Below are positions 8,062 through 14,447 of a stretch of DNA of 35,318 nucleotides, piece after piece. Position numbers and translations under genes: made by a program. The notes beneath the pieces were generated by a model, which did not search any database, had not been told where the DNA came from, and saw only the letters and a list, made by a program, of their open reading frames with translations. Origin of the DNA: Kamptonema sp. UHCC 0994 (lineage in GTDB: Bacteria; Cyanobacteriota; Cyanobacteriia; Cyanobacteriales; Microcoleaceae); the NCBI RefSeq assembly GCF_029167235.1, contig NZ_JARFTR010000003.1, forward strand, positions 1 through 35,318, given 5' to 3'. Position 1 is the stretch's first letter, and every line of letters begins with the position of its first letter.

Positions 8062-9669
8062 TTATTCATAATCGCTTCCAGCACCATACTTCCATGCTTC
8101 AATCCATCGGTGACAGTAGTATTGCTGGCAGGGCGATAATTTTTTAATTTCAGGTTCTAATATATGACTAAAAGAATATAATCCCGTGTAAGCTCCCAAA
8201 TTTACATAATGAATCATCCAATCTAATAAGTTTACTATTCCTACTTGAGGAATGACTTTAATTACTAATCTAGGATGAGCGATCGCAGTTTTAAATAAAG
8301 TCTGGGATAAAGCAGGAAACTGGACAATATCTTGAAGAAATGGTTTGATTACAGGTTCTCCTAGTTTTTCCATTACCTGAAATACTCCCGCCAACAATTG
8401 ATTAATCTGATTTGGATCGATGTTCTGGTTAATAACGGCACTCATTGAGCGTTGAAATAGCCAGGTTACGGATAGATTTGGCTGATAAGGTTGCAGTAGC
8501 GCTAAAGCATTCTGGTTGAGCAAATCGCTTTCTAAGGCTTCATTAATGCCTTCAGTTAAGCGTTTGAGATGGCGAACCATTGCGCCAAAACCGCCAAAGC
8601 TGAGAGGAGATTGGCTACCACTGCTATCTCCAACGGGGAGGATACGATTCCAGGGCATTTTTAGAGGACTTTGACGATAGCAGGGAAAGAATCCGTAGAG
8701 AACTCTTTGGAATTTTAGCTGGTTAATTTCGACGTTTTGATATTCTGGTAATAAACGCAAGTATTCTTCAAATAATGTTTCTAAACTAAATCTTTCTGGA
8801 TGAGCATCTATGTAGGTAAATAAGTAGGTTGTACGCCCGTCTCGCGCTGGAAATGCTTCCCAAAAATATTGGCATTGGTTTTGCATGGGTGTGAAAGATG
8901 CAAATAAGTCGCCTGTGTCGTTTTTCGGAAATCCTTGAGCGCAACTACCAACAACTAAACAGACAGCATCGGGTTTTTGTCCTTGCCGCGCTTGCTGGAC
9001 AATGGGTGAAAAATGTCCCATTGCATCTAATAATAATCTTGTTTTAAATAAGTTATTGGGTGGGAATTTTGTTATTAAATTATCTGTAGTTTCTACCGAT
9101 TTTTCCTCTAAACTTCTTCCTACAGATACCGCAATGCCATCGGGGTGAATTATTGCCGCCTCAAAGGGGGTATTTTCAAATAGTTTACCGCCTGCTTGGA
9201 GAAATTTTGTTTTAAGCTTTTCTAGGAGGTAAACTGGGTCTATGCCGATGTTGAGAACGCCTTGCACGAAGATATTGGGAGTATTGGGGAAGCTAATACG
9301 AGCGGGATTATATTCGGTTGCTATCGCACTTTCTAATTCTTCAGATGACAATAAGTTTAGTTCTAGAAATACCTCTAATTCTTTGCGAGAAATATTCCAT
9401 TCTTGCTCGCGCCCGCGTAGAGTTCCTCTTTCGAGTAAGGCGACACGCCAACCACGCATAGCTAAGGCAGCACCTATTAATATTCCCAAGGTACCGCCGC
9501 TGATAACTATATCATAATCTATGCTTCCTAGAGGTTGTGGATTGTATTTTACAACTTGGGGAATTGGTGTGGTTTCTTCTCTGATTTTTTGCCAGATAAA
9601 ATCGGTTTTTCGCAAGTTATTGAGAGCATTTTCTGGGAGTTGGGAGAGGATTTGTTCAGTTAATGTCAT
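8062..9669 (-). CDS. cruP: CruP-like FAD-dependent protein (lycopene-cyclase CruA/CruP family)
   Basis: A 535-residue flavoprotein. Residues about 53-82 form a Rossmann nucleotide-binding unit ('DIVISGGTLGILIGAALAM' then 'VALLERG'), followed by 'GREQEWNISRKEL', a signature I associate with the CruA/CruP family of cyanobacteria and plastids. A second FAD motif is near 'RILPVGDSSG'. CruA is a lycopene cyclase. CruP is its paralog, whose own cyclase activity is uncertain and which plant studies link to oxidative stress. The length (about 535) fits CruP better than the longer CruA. It is single in this stretch: the Nudix gene upstream on the same strand is 107 bp away, with a dispersed hairpin repeat between. 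Assignment to CruP rather than another family member is from motif memory. Confidence 0.7.
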   Translation of the reverse strand: MTLTEQILSQLPENALNNLRKTDFIWQKIREETTPIPQVVKYNPQPLGSIDYDIVISGGTLGILIGAALAMRGWRVALLERGTLRGREQEWNISRKELEVFLELNLLSSEELESAIATEYNPARISFPNTPNIFVQGVLNIGIDPVYLLEKLKTKFLQAGGKLFENTPFEAAIIHPDGIAVSVGRSLEEKSVETTDNLITKFPPNNLFKTRLLLDAMGHFSPIVQQARQGQKPDAVCLVVGSCAQGFPKNDTGDLFASFTPMQNQCQYFWEAFPARDGRTTYLFTYIDAHPERFSLETLFEEYLRLLPEYQNVEINQLKFQRVLYGFFPCYRQSPLKMPWNRILPVGDSSGSQSPLSFGGFGAMVRHLKRLTEGINEALESDLLNQNALALLQPYQPNLSVTWLFQRSMSAVINQNIDPNQINQLLAGVFQVMEKLGEPVIKPFLQDIVQFPALSQTLFKTAIAHPRLVIKVIPQVGIVNLLDWMIHYVNLGAYTGLYSFSHILEPEIKKLSPCQQYYCHRWIEAWKYGAGSDYE

Positions 9670-9718
9670 GAGGATTAAATTATACTCTATTTATAAAATA
9701 GGTAGCTTCTTCTTTCTT

Positions 9719-9764
9719 AGTCCGCGCAGGCGGACTTTGTTTGTATAGTAGCGGTTTCAACCGC
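9719..9764. repeat. Small double-hairpin dispersed element
   Basis: AGTCCGC-GCAG-GCGGACT (9719-9736) is a 7-bp-stem hairpin followed by TTTGTTTG. Fifteen bases later comes GCGGTT-TC-AACCGC (9751-9764). Such paired hairpins are familiar as dispersed intergenic repeats in filamentous cyanobacteria. It lies between the Nudix and cruP-like genes and could act as a terminator or stabiliser of mRNA ends. Confidence 0.5.
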
Positions 9765-9776
9765 CAATAAATTAAC

Positions 9777-10211
9777 TCAATCCTCATAATAAGCTAAAAA
9801 ATCATCAGGAACTAATCGTAATTCTCCTGATTTAAACCGCTCAATTGGCATCCAAAGAGCTGTTTTTTCCCGCTTCCCTTCTGCAAAGACTAAACTCTCC
9901 AATTGATAAAATTTGCGATCGGCAAAGTCGCACTGATAAAGTTGAATTAATTCATGTCCCGGCTTACCATTGAATTCAAATATGCTCTCGATACAGCCCA
10001 GATATTTAATATTTGTTAACTCTGCTTGGATTTCCTCTTGAAATTCACGTTCTAGAGCGTCGCGGCTATATTCCCCGAAGTCCACGCCGCCGCCCATAAC
10101 ACGATAAAATGTTTCTTGTTTAACTGGATCGTAGCCTTCGGATAGGAAGATGCGATCGCCATCTTTAATTAATCCCAATGCTAGAACGCGAATTTCACCT
10201 TGTTTGTGCAT
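9777..10211 (-). CDS. Nudix hydrolase
   Basis: A 144-residue single-domain Nudix pyrophosphohydrolase. The Nudix box is complete: Gly41, Glu47, then 'REFQEE' at 55-60, which binds the catalytic Mg2+. The family hydrolyses X-linked nucleoside diphosphates (oxidised dNTPs, ADP-ribose, NADH, others); nothing here fixes the substrate. The start ATG is preceded by GGTAATT-type tandem repeats (10212-10245), so no normal Shine-Dalgarno is visible. The gene is co-oriented with the DUF3531 gene upstream and the cruP-like gene downstream, but spacers of 85 and 107 bp with repeats argue against a tight operon. Confidence 0.88.
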   Translation of the reverse strand: MHKQGEIRVLALGLIKDGDRIFLSEGYDPVKQETFYRVMGGGVDFGEYSRDALEREFQEEIQAELTNIKYLGCIESIFEFNGKPGHELIQLYQCDFADRKFYQLESLVFAEGKREKTALWMPIERFKSGELRLVPDDFLAYYED

Positions 10212-10264
10212 GATTTGGTAATTGGTAACTGGTAATTGGTAATTGATTTAGAGGTAACGGTTGA

Positions 10265-10289
10265 ATTGCCAATACAAATTATTGGCAAT
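10265..10289. other. Perfect 10-bp-stem hairpin between DUF3531 and Nudix genes
   Basis: ATTGCCAATA (10265-10274) and TATTGGCAAT (10280-10289) are exact inverted repeats with a five-base loop. The site follows the DUF3531 stop on the minus strand. There is no T-run on that side, so it is a weak terminator candidate or a palindromic site ahead of the Nudix gene. Confidence 0.4.
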
Positions 10290-10296
10290 CAAGTTT

Positions 10297-10758
10297 TTAA
10301 TTTTCGTAGGCTAGAGTAGACTTGCGAACGTCTTTTTCAACTGGCCAGTCTTCATTTTCACCGCCAACAATTAATTTTTCAATCGCCACAAATTCCTTGC
10401 TAAGTTGTATGAAAACATTGATCAGAATATCCAAACCTAGAGCATCACTCGTGCCTAAATCTAACCAACAACGCGCCCACAATCCCTCATACTCGACATC
10501 TCCCATATTGTGCATCAATGCCATCATACTATTGTCAGCCATATTGGTATCATAATTCAGGTAGCTGATATCTACTCCTACATCGTTTACTTGCAGATTT
10601 TCGGCATTAAATCCCCCTAGCTTTCCTAAAAAAAACCAGGAATCTAGCACTTCTTCAACATACTGTTTTTCGCCATTTGAAGGCACTGTGCTAAACTTTA
10701 GCCATATCCACAGATCGAACGGGTCAAACTCGCGAAATTGTACTTCCATGAATGTCAA
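10297..10758 (-). CDS. DUF3531 family protein
   Basis: A 153-residue acidic, soluble protein. The N-terminal 'VQFREFDPFDLWIWLKF' and the following 'VLDSWFFLGKLGGFNAENL' are what I recall of DUF3531, a family conserved in cyanobacteria and plastids and without a known function. There is no signal peptide or membrane segment. ATG 10758 starts two bases after the stop of the TPR gene, so the two are almost certainly co-transcribed. A second ATG three codons in (giving 'MEVQFREF') is an equally good start and matches the conserved block more closely. Confidence 0.75.
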   Translation of the reverse strand: MTFMEVQFREFDPFDLWIWLKFSTVPSNGEKQYVEEVLDSWFFLGKLGGFNAENLQVNDVGVDISYLNYDTNMADNSMMALMHNMGDVEYEGLWARCWLDLGTSDALGLDILINVFIQLSKEFVAIEKLIVGGENEDWPVEKDVRKSTLAYEN

Positions 10759-10760
10759 TT

Positions 10761-11801
10761 TTATAGTGGTGGTAATACGACTGGGCCCCAGCTACCGTTT
10801 CCATCTCTAATCGCATCGCGCATTGGATCGCAGGCACGTTTACTATTATCAAGACGGTTGCGAGTTTTGCACTGTTCAAAAAAGATTTGTGCAACTAAAC
10901 GCCTGGGAAGTTGATTTGGTTTTGTCAAAGCAGCATCAAAGTTTTTCCTAGCTTCGTCGAACAAGGTTCTATTATTATTTTGCCGCCTCCCTTGGGAAAC
11001 AAGAATTTGAGCTTTTAGATAAAGTACCTCTGGATTATTTGGAGTCTCTGCTAAGGCTTTATTTACAGAGTCTAGAGCTTGGTCATACTTGTCTAAATCT
11101 CTATATCCAACTGCTACTCCACGATAGGCTAAATAGCGCGGAGATGCCTTTTGTTCTAATCTTTGAATCGCTTCATTCGGGTTAGAAAAAGGTAAGTTTG
11201 TAGCCAGCATTAAATCCATATATCCCTTGACTAAGTTTAGTTCTGGGTCTGCGGGAGCTATTTTTTCTGCTGCATCTAGATATTGCAATACCTCTCGAAG
11301 TTTCTTCATGGCTTGAGGAGTACCCTTGGCCGTACCTTCCTTGACAATTGTGTAAGCACCTTCTAAAAAATGACTGGCTGCTATATAAATATTGCCCCGC
11401 AAAGGGTCAGTCTTGCTCAATCTTTCAGCAACTTCGCGGGTTTTTTTGGCGTAGGCATTTAGTCCGTCCAAATCCCGATCTATATAGGATAAAGAGGCTT
11501 TCATTGCATATACTAGCGGGTCATTTTGCTCTATAGACAAAGCTTGTTCAATGTAAGCTTTTGCTGCTAAGTAATTCCCCTGCTCAAACATGGCTTTAAA
11601 AGCAGCTTCAGTCTTATTACCAATTGGGTGCGGATTGCTGGTACGAAAGGGGTCTCCCGCTAAAGCAGGGTTAACGCAAAAGCTGAGCGCGGTAAGAGAA
11701 GCTATGGTTGTTAGTTGGATCGCGGTGTAAGCGATCGCGCTGAGAACCTGTTTCGGAGCAAGAAACTGGTCAATAAGCGACACTAATGGGGTTTTCGTCA
11801 T
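10761..11801 (-). CDS. Exported TPR-repeat protein (Sll0314-like)
   Basis: A 346-residue protein from the chosen start. The N-terminus 'MTKTPLVS' leads to a hydrophobic segment ending 'CVNPALAGDP', a Sec signal peptide with an Ala-X-Ala-like cleavage site. The rest is helical hairpin repeats of TPR type ('AAFKAMFEQGNYLAAKAYIEQAL', split here as two motifs; 'YDQALDSVNKAL', 'NPEVLYLKAQ'). It probably sits in the periplasm as a binding scaffold; no partner is known. A longer frame to 11891 exists, but ATG 11801 has AGAGG nine bases upstream and gives a clean signal peptide. It overlaps functionally with DUF3531, which starts two bases after its stop. A 9-bp hairpin lies 40 bases upstream in the likely leader. 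Confidence 0.78.
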   Translation of the reverse strand: MTKTPLVSLIDQFLAPKQVLSAIAYTAIQLTTIASLTALSFCVNPALAGDPFRTSNPHPIGNKTEAAFKAMFEQGNYLAAKAYIEQALSIEQNDPLVYAMKASLSYIDRDLDGLNAYAKKTREVAERLSKTDPLRGNIYIAASHFLEGAYTIVKEGTAKGTPQAMKKLREVLQYLDAAEKIAPADPELNLVKGYMDLMLATNLPFSNPNEAIQRLEQKASPRYLAYRGVAVGYRDLDKYDQALDSVNKALAETPNNPEVLYLKAQILVSQGRRQNNNRTLFDEARKNFDAALTKPNQLPRRLVAQIFFEQCKTRNRLDNSKRACDPMRDAIRDGNGSWGPVVLPPL

Positions 11802-11840
11802 CGTTGAGCCTCTAAAATCAATAGACTCTAGGCTAGGATT

Positions 11841-11867
11841 CTGAGAGTCGAAATTTAAGACTCTCAG
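11841..11867 (-). promoter_or_regulatory. Hairpin in the 5' leader of the TPR gene
   Basis: CTGAGAGTC (11841-11849) and GACTCTCAG (11859-11867) form a perfect 9-bp stem with a nine-base loop, about 40 bases before the chosen ATG. It may be an operator or an mRNA structure. No T-run follows. Confidence 0.4.
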
Positions 11868-11953
11868 GCCCAGATTCAAAAAATGGTACAATTTATTTGA
11901 TTTTTAGCACATTTTACGGTACATTTTAATCATGGGAATATCTTATTACAAGA

Positions 11954-12092
11954 AGGGACTAGGGGCTAGGGACTAGGGACTAGGGGCTAGGGAAAGAGGA
12001 AGAGAGTGGGAGAGGGGGAAGGTACCAATTACCAATTACCAATTACCAATCACCAATTACCAATTACCAATTACCAATTACCAATTACCAAT
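11954..12092. repeat. Two blocks of heptamer tandem repeats
   Basis: Positions 11954-11992 hold GGGGCTA/GGGACTA heptamers. Positions 12024-12092 hold about ten ACCAATT heptamers running up to eight bases before the ABC gene start. Both are the short tandem repeats familiar in filamentous cyanobacteria. They leave little room for a promoter directly in front of the ABC gene. Confidence 0.85.
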
Positions 12093-12099
12093 CACTTTA

Positions 12100-12765
12100 A
12101 TGCTTTATCTGAGAAACTTAGTCTATCACCCCACAGTCTGCCCGGAAGCCATTCTCAAAAATATTAACTTAGAACTCTCCCCGCAGCAGATGGGGCTGAT
12201 AGTTGGTCGCAGCGGATCTGGTAAAAGTACATTGTTAGAAATTTTAGCCGGTCTTGCCGAGAAGACTAGCGGTGATATCCGCTGGCGAGAACAGGAATTA
12301 ACACCGGAACATTTGCAACAATTAGGAGGCTTAGTATTTCAATTTCCAGAGCGGCATTTTTGTGGTGGTACAATATTAGAAGAATTACGGTTAGGACATC
12401 CAGAAATTGGGCAAGAACAAATCACCCAAGCTATGATAGAAGTAGGACTAGCACATTTACCACTACACGCTTCACCCCATGCTTTGAGTGGTGGTCAGCA
12501 GCGGCGAATAGCATTAGCTGTGCAGCTAATTCGCCAGCCGCATTTGCTATTATTAGACGAACCTACGGCGGGGTTGGATTGGTCAATGCGACGGCAATTG
12601 GTGAGCTTATTAAAAAAGCTAAAAAATCACTGGACTCTGTTAGTTGTGACCCACGATCCGAGCGATTTATTGAGTATTGCCGATCGGTGTTGGACTTTAA
12701 ATCACGGCGATTTGCAGCCGATTGAGAATAGTAAATTAGAAGTTAAAGAAACAAGTCATGTTTAG
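12100..12765 (+). CDS. Stand-alone ABC transporter ATP-binding protein
   Basis: A 221-residue ABC ATPase with all motifs: Walker A 'GRSGSGKST' at 36-44, Q-loop Gln81, signature 'LSGGQQ' at 129-134, Walker B 'LLLLDEP' at 149-155 and switch His185. There is no membrane domain in the protein or nearby. It resembles the cyanobacterial/plastid ABCI-type (NAP) ATPases whose membrane partner is encoded elsewhere; the substrate is unknown. The last eight bases overlap the start of rsmG, so the genes are translationally coupled. A heptamer repeat array runs almost to the start codon. Confidence 0.85.
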   Translation: MLYLRNLVYHPTVCPEAILKNINLELSPQQMGLIVGRSGSGKSTLLEILAGLAEKTSGDIRWREQELTPEHLQQLGGLVFQFPERHFCGGTILEELRLGHPEIGQEQITQAMIEVGLAHLPLHASPHALSGGQQRRIALAVQLIRQPHLLLLDEPTAGLDWSMRRQLVSLLKKLKNHWTLLVVTHDPSDLLSIADRCWTLNHGDLQPIENSKLEVKETSHV

Positions 12766-13468
12766 TACAGTTACGCTACCTGAGATGAATGAACTGTGGC
12801 AGGAAACGCTTTCCTGGCAGCCAAGTGATGAGCAACAGCAACAATTTCAGCGGCTCTATGAATTAATAATTGATGGGAATAAACACCTGAATTTAACTCG
12901 GATAACTGAACCCTTAGAGTTTTGGGAAAAACATCTTTGGGATTCTTTGCGGGGAATTGCGCCCCTGCTGTCGCCCAATCGTGTAGGAGTAATTGATGAA
13001 TTACCCTTAAAATCGATGCAGAAAGTTATTGATATCGGAACTGGTGCTGGTTTTCCGGGGTTGCCAGTTGCGCTCGCACTTCCTAAATTGACTGTCACTT
13101 TACTTGATGGAACGCGAAAAAAAATCTCTTTTCTAGAAAATTTGGTGCCTCAAATAGGCATAAAAAATGCTGTTCCTTTGATTGGCAGATCGGAAGAAAT
13201 TGCCTACCAGCCACAGCATCGACAATCTTACGATTTGGCTTTCCTGAGAGCAGTTGCATCGGCATCAATTTGTGCTAAATATTCATTACCACTGTTGAAA
13301 ACTGGCGGTTTAGCTATTCTTTATCGCGGCAATTGGACGGTTGAGGAGGAAGTAGATTTACAGTCAGTTGTTGAGGAATTGGGCGGTGCGATCGCGCAAG
13401 TTGAAGCCTTTACAACTCCCTTAAGTCAGAGCGTGCGCCACTGCGTTTATTTGCGGAAAGATAAATAA
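12758..13468 (+). CDS. rsmG: 16S rRNA (guanine-527 N7) methyltransferase
   Basis: A 236-residue class I SAM-dependent methyltransferase. The SAM-binding stretch 'VIDIGTGAGFPGLPVAL' (about 90-106) and the preceding 'NKHLNLTRI' and 'FWEKHLWDSL' are the RsmG/GidB signature. The enzyme methylates G527 in the 530 loop of 16S rRNA in the small ribosomal subunit. Length is normal. Its ATG lies inside the end of the ABC ATPase gene (8-bp overlap). The pairing with an ABC ATPase says little about either function. A 47-codon frame with its own ribosome site starts 22 bases after the stop. Confidence 0.93.
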   Translation: MFSTVTLPEMNELWQETLSWQPSDEQQQQFQRLYELIIDGNKHLNLTRITEPLEFWEKHLWDSLRGIAPLLSPNRVGVIDELPLKSMQKVIDIGTGAGFPGLPVALALPKLTVTLLDGTRKKISFLENLVPQIGIKNAVPLIGRSEEIAYQPQHRQSYDLAFLRAVASASICAKYSLPLLKTGGLAILYRGNWTVEEEVDLQSVVEELGGAIAQVEAFTTPLSQSVRHCVYLRKDK

Positions 13469-13490
13469 TACTATTAAAGGGGAGAGCGAC

Positions 13491-13634
13491 ATGAGGGTAG
13501 GCGCTGCCACAATTTATATCTTTAGTGAAAAAAAATATATGGCACTGGTAGCACCCACCCGACGGAAAAATTTGGACCTATCCCTTGCTTTTCCAGATTC
13601 TTGTGTTATGCTCAATAGCAGTAAAACTTTTTGA
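13491..13634 (+). CDS. Possible 47-residue small protein after rsmG
   Basis: This frame starts with ATG 13491 seven bases after GGGGAG and runs 47 codons to TGA. The product begins 'MRVGAATIYIF' and is slightly basic with no membrane segment. I recognise no family. The good ribosome site and tight spacing (22 bases after rsmG) are the only support; it may equally be chance. The DNA also contains partly complementary blocks (GGTAGGCGCTGCCA and TGGCACTGGTAGCACC), so this stretch could instead be a folded 3' end of the rsmG transcript. Confidence 0.3.
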   Translation: MRVGAATIYIFSEKKYMALVAPTRRKNLDLSLAFPDSCVMLNSSKTF

Positions 13635-13670
13635 AATAAACCATTTAGGGTAAAAAAGGAGGTGATGCCC

Positions 13671-13742
13671 ATGATAGAAAGTAGTATACGCATGGGTCAT
13701 CAGATTGGAGAATGCCGGCTGCGTGCCGGGGCTGCTCTCTAG
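13671..13742 (+). CDS. Possible 23-residue leader peptide
   Basis: ATG 13671 follows AAAGGAGGTGAT, an almost full complement of the 16S rRNA 3' end, with five bases between. The frame reads 'MIESSIRMGHQIGECRLRAGAAL' in two pieces: 'MIESSIRMGHQIGEC' then 'RLRAGAAL', and stops at TAG 13742. The start codon and part of the ribosome site lie in the stem 13664-13673/13691-13701. I know no family. The unusually strong ribosome site is the reason to list it. Confidence 0.35.
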   Translation: MIESSIRMGHQIGECRLRAGAAL

Positions 13743-13843
13743 CATTTAGCCTTTGTTCCCAACGGGGAACATTATCCCTTGGATAACCAGGCCGATCTAG
13801 GGTTCCACCCGGCAGTTAGGTTCTAATCTGAAGACCCGCTAGA

Positions 13844-13906
13844 CCGCTCTCACCGAATAGTGTTCAAGCTTTTGCTTGACACTATTGGTGAGAGCGGATA
13901 GTTTTT
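13844..13906 (+). terminator. Long-stem rho-independent terminator
   Basis: CCGCTCTCACC (13844-13854) pairs with GGTGAGAGCGG (13887-13897). The stem continues inward through AATAGTGT/ACACTATT to CAAGC/GCTTG around a TTTT loop, with two small bulges. TTTTT follows at 13902-13906. It ends the folded RNA about 100 bases before the PCD start codon, so it could be a plain end or an attenuator. Confidence 0.8.
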
Positions 13907-14007
13907 GGTAAGCTTTTTGGAAAATGGGACATTACAGCGGATTTCAACTTAGTTGAGTACAAAACCCCAGCCGCCCGATCGGATACCTCAAAGATATTAA
14001 GGAAATC

Positions 14008-14289
14008 ATGGCTAAATTACTGAACGATGACCAAATTCAAGACGGAATTAGCAAACTGTCTGGCTGGAGTTTAGCTGGTAAGCAAATCCAGTCGATCAGG
14101 AAATTTAAAGACTTTGTAGAAGCGATCGCCTTTGTGAATAAATTAGTCGCACCCGCTGAAGCCGCAGAACACCATCCTGACATCGAAATTTCCTATAACA
14201 AGGTGACAATTAACTTAACAAGCCACGATGCAGGAGGTTTAACAGAAAAAGACTTTGCCCTAGCTGAGCAAATTTCTAGTTTAAATTAA
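14008..14289 (+). CDS. Pterin-4a-carbinolamine dehydratase (PCD/DCoH)
   Basis: A 93-residue protein of full family length. The PCD signature is intact: 'EAAEHHPDIEISYNKV' followed by 'NLTSHDAGGLTEKD', giving the catalytic His pair, Tyr/Trp position, third His and Asp. The enzyme dehydrates 4a-hydroxytetrahydropterin after aromatic amino acid hydroxylation. In organisms without such a hydroxylase it has been tied to molybdopterin or folate-related roles, so the role here is open. Start ATG 14008 follows AAGGAAATC. It lies about 100 bases downstream of the folded RNA and terminator. A double PTPS-family gene elsewhere in the window also belongs to pterin metabolism. Confidence 0.92.
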   Translation: MAKLLNDDQIQDGISKLSGWSLAGKQIQSIRKFKDFVEAIAFVNKLVAPAEAAEHHPDIEISYNKVTINLTSHDAGGLTEKDFALAEQISSLN

Positions 14290-14447
14290 AGTGATTCCCG
14301 TCGTCCGTACAGAAGTTTTTGCATCTCAGCTACAGAGAAGCTAGCAGAAAGCTTGCAACTTAGCAACAGCTCTAGGCTAGAATCAAGAGTGAGAAAGTCG
14401 AGATGCAGAAGTCCAAAGTATAACGGCTGTTCGCCATCCTCCAAGTC

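Larger units (their letters stand above)
13661..13906 (+). ncRNA. Strongly folded RNA with alternative stems, ending in a terminator
   Basis: A rod is formed by GGGTC-A-TCAGATT (13694-13706) pairing with AATCTGA-A-GACCC near 13825-13837. Further stems lie inside: TGCCGGG with CCCGGCA, a GTTCCC-AACG-GGGAAC hairpin and a TTATCC-CTT-GGATAA hairpin. The left strand can instead pair backwards: GATG-CCCATG (13664-13673) with CATGGG-T-CATC (13691-13701). The two pairings exclude each other. A long terminator follows. This could be a free small RNA (6S-like in being rod-shaped, but I cannot match it to 6S) or a regulated leader for the downstream PCD gene. Confidence 0.5.

Noticed and set aside
11802-11891. 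Longer start of the TPR protein
   Set aside because: The 30 extra residues include the leader hairpin. The ATG at 11801 has AGAGG at good spacing and a clean signal peptide.
12024-12092. CRISPR-like regular repeat before the ABC gene
   Set aside because: Seven-base units without spacers; a simple heptamer array, no cas genes.
13694-13837. 6S RNA, SRP RNA, RNase P RNA or tmRNA gene
   Set aside because: Conserved cores of SRP RNA, RNase P RNA and tmRNA are absent. It is rod-like as 6S is, but I could not match it, and an SD-like site at its 5' side is not expected for 6S.
13694-13837. Retron msr-msd region flanked by inverted repeats
   Set aside because: No reverse transcriptase gene in the window; the stem is better explained by a regulatory fold or small RNA.
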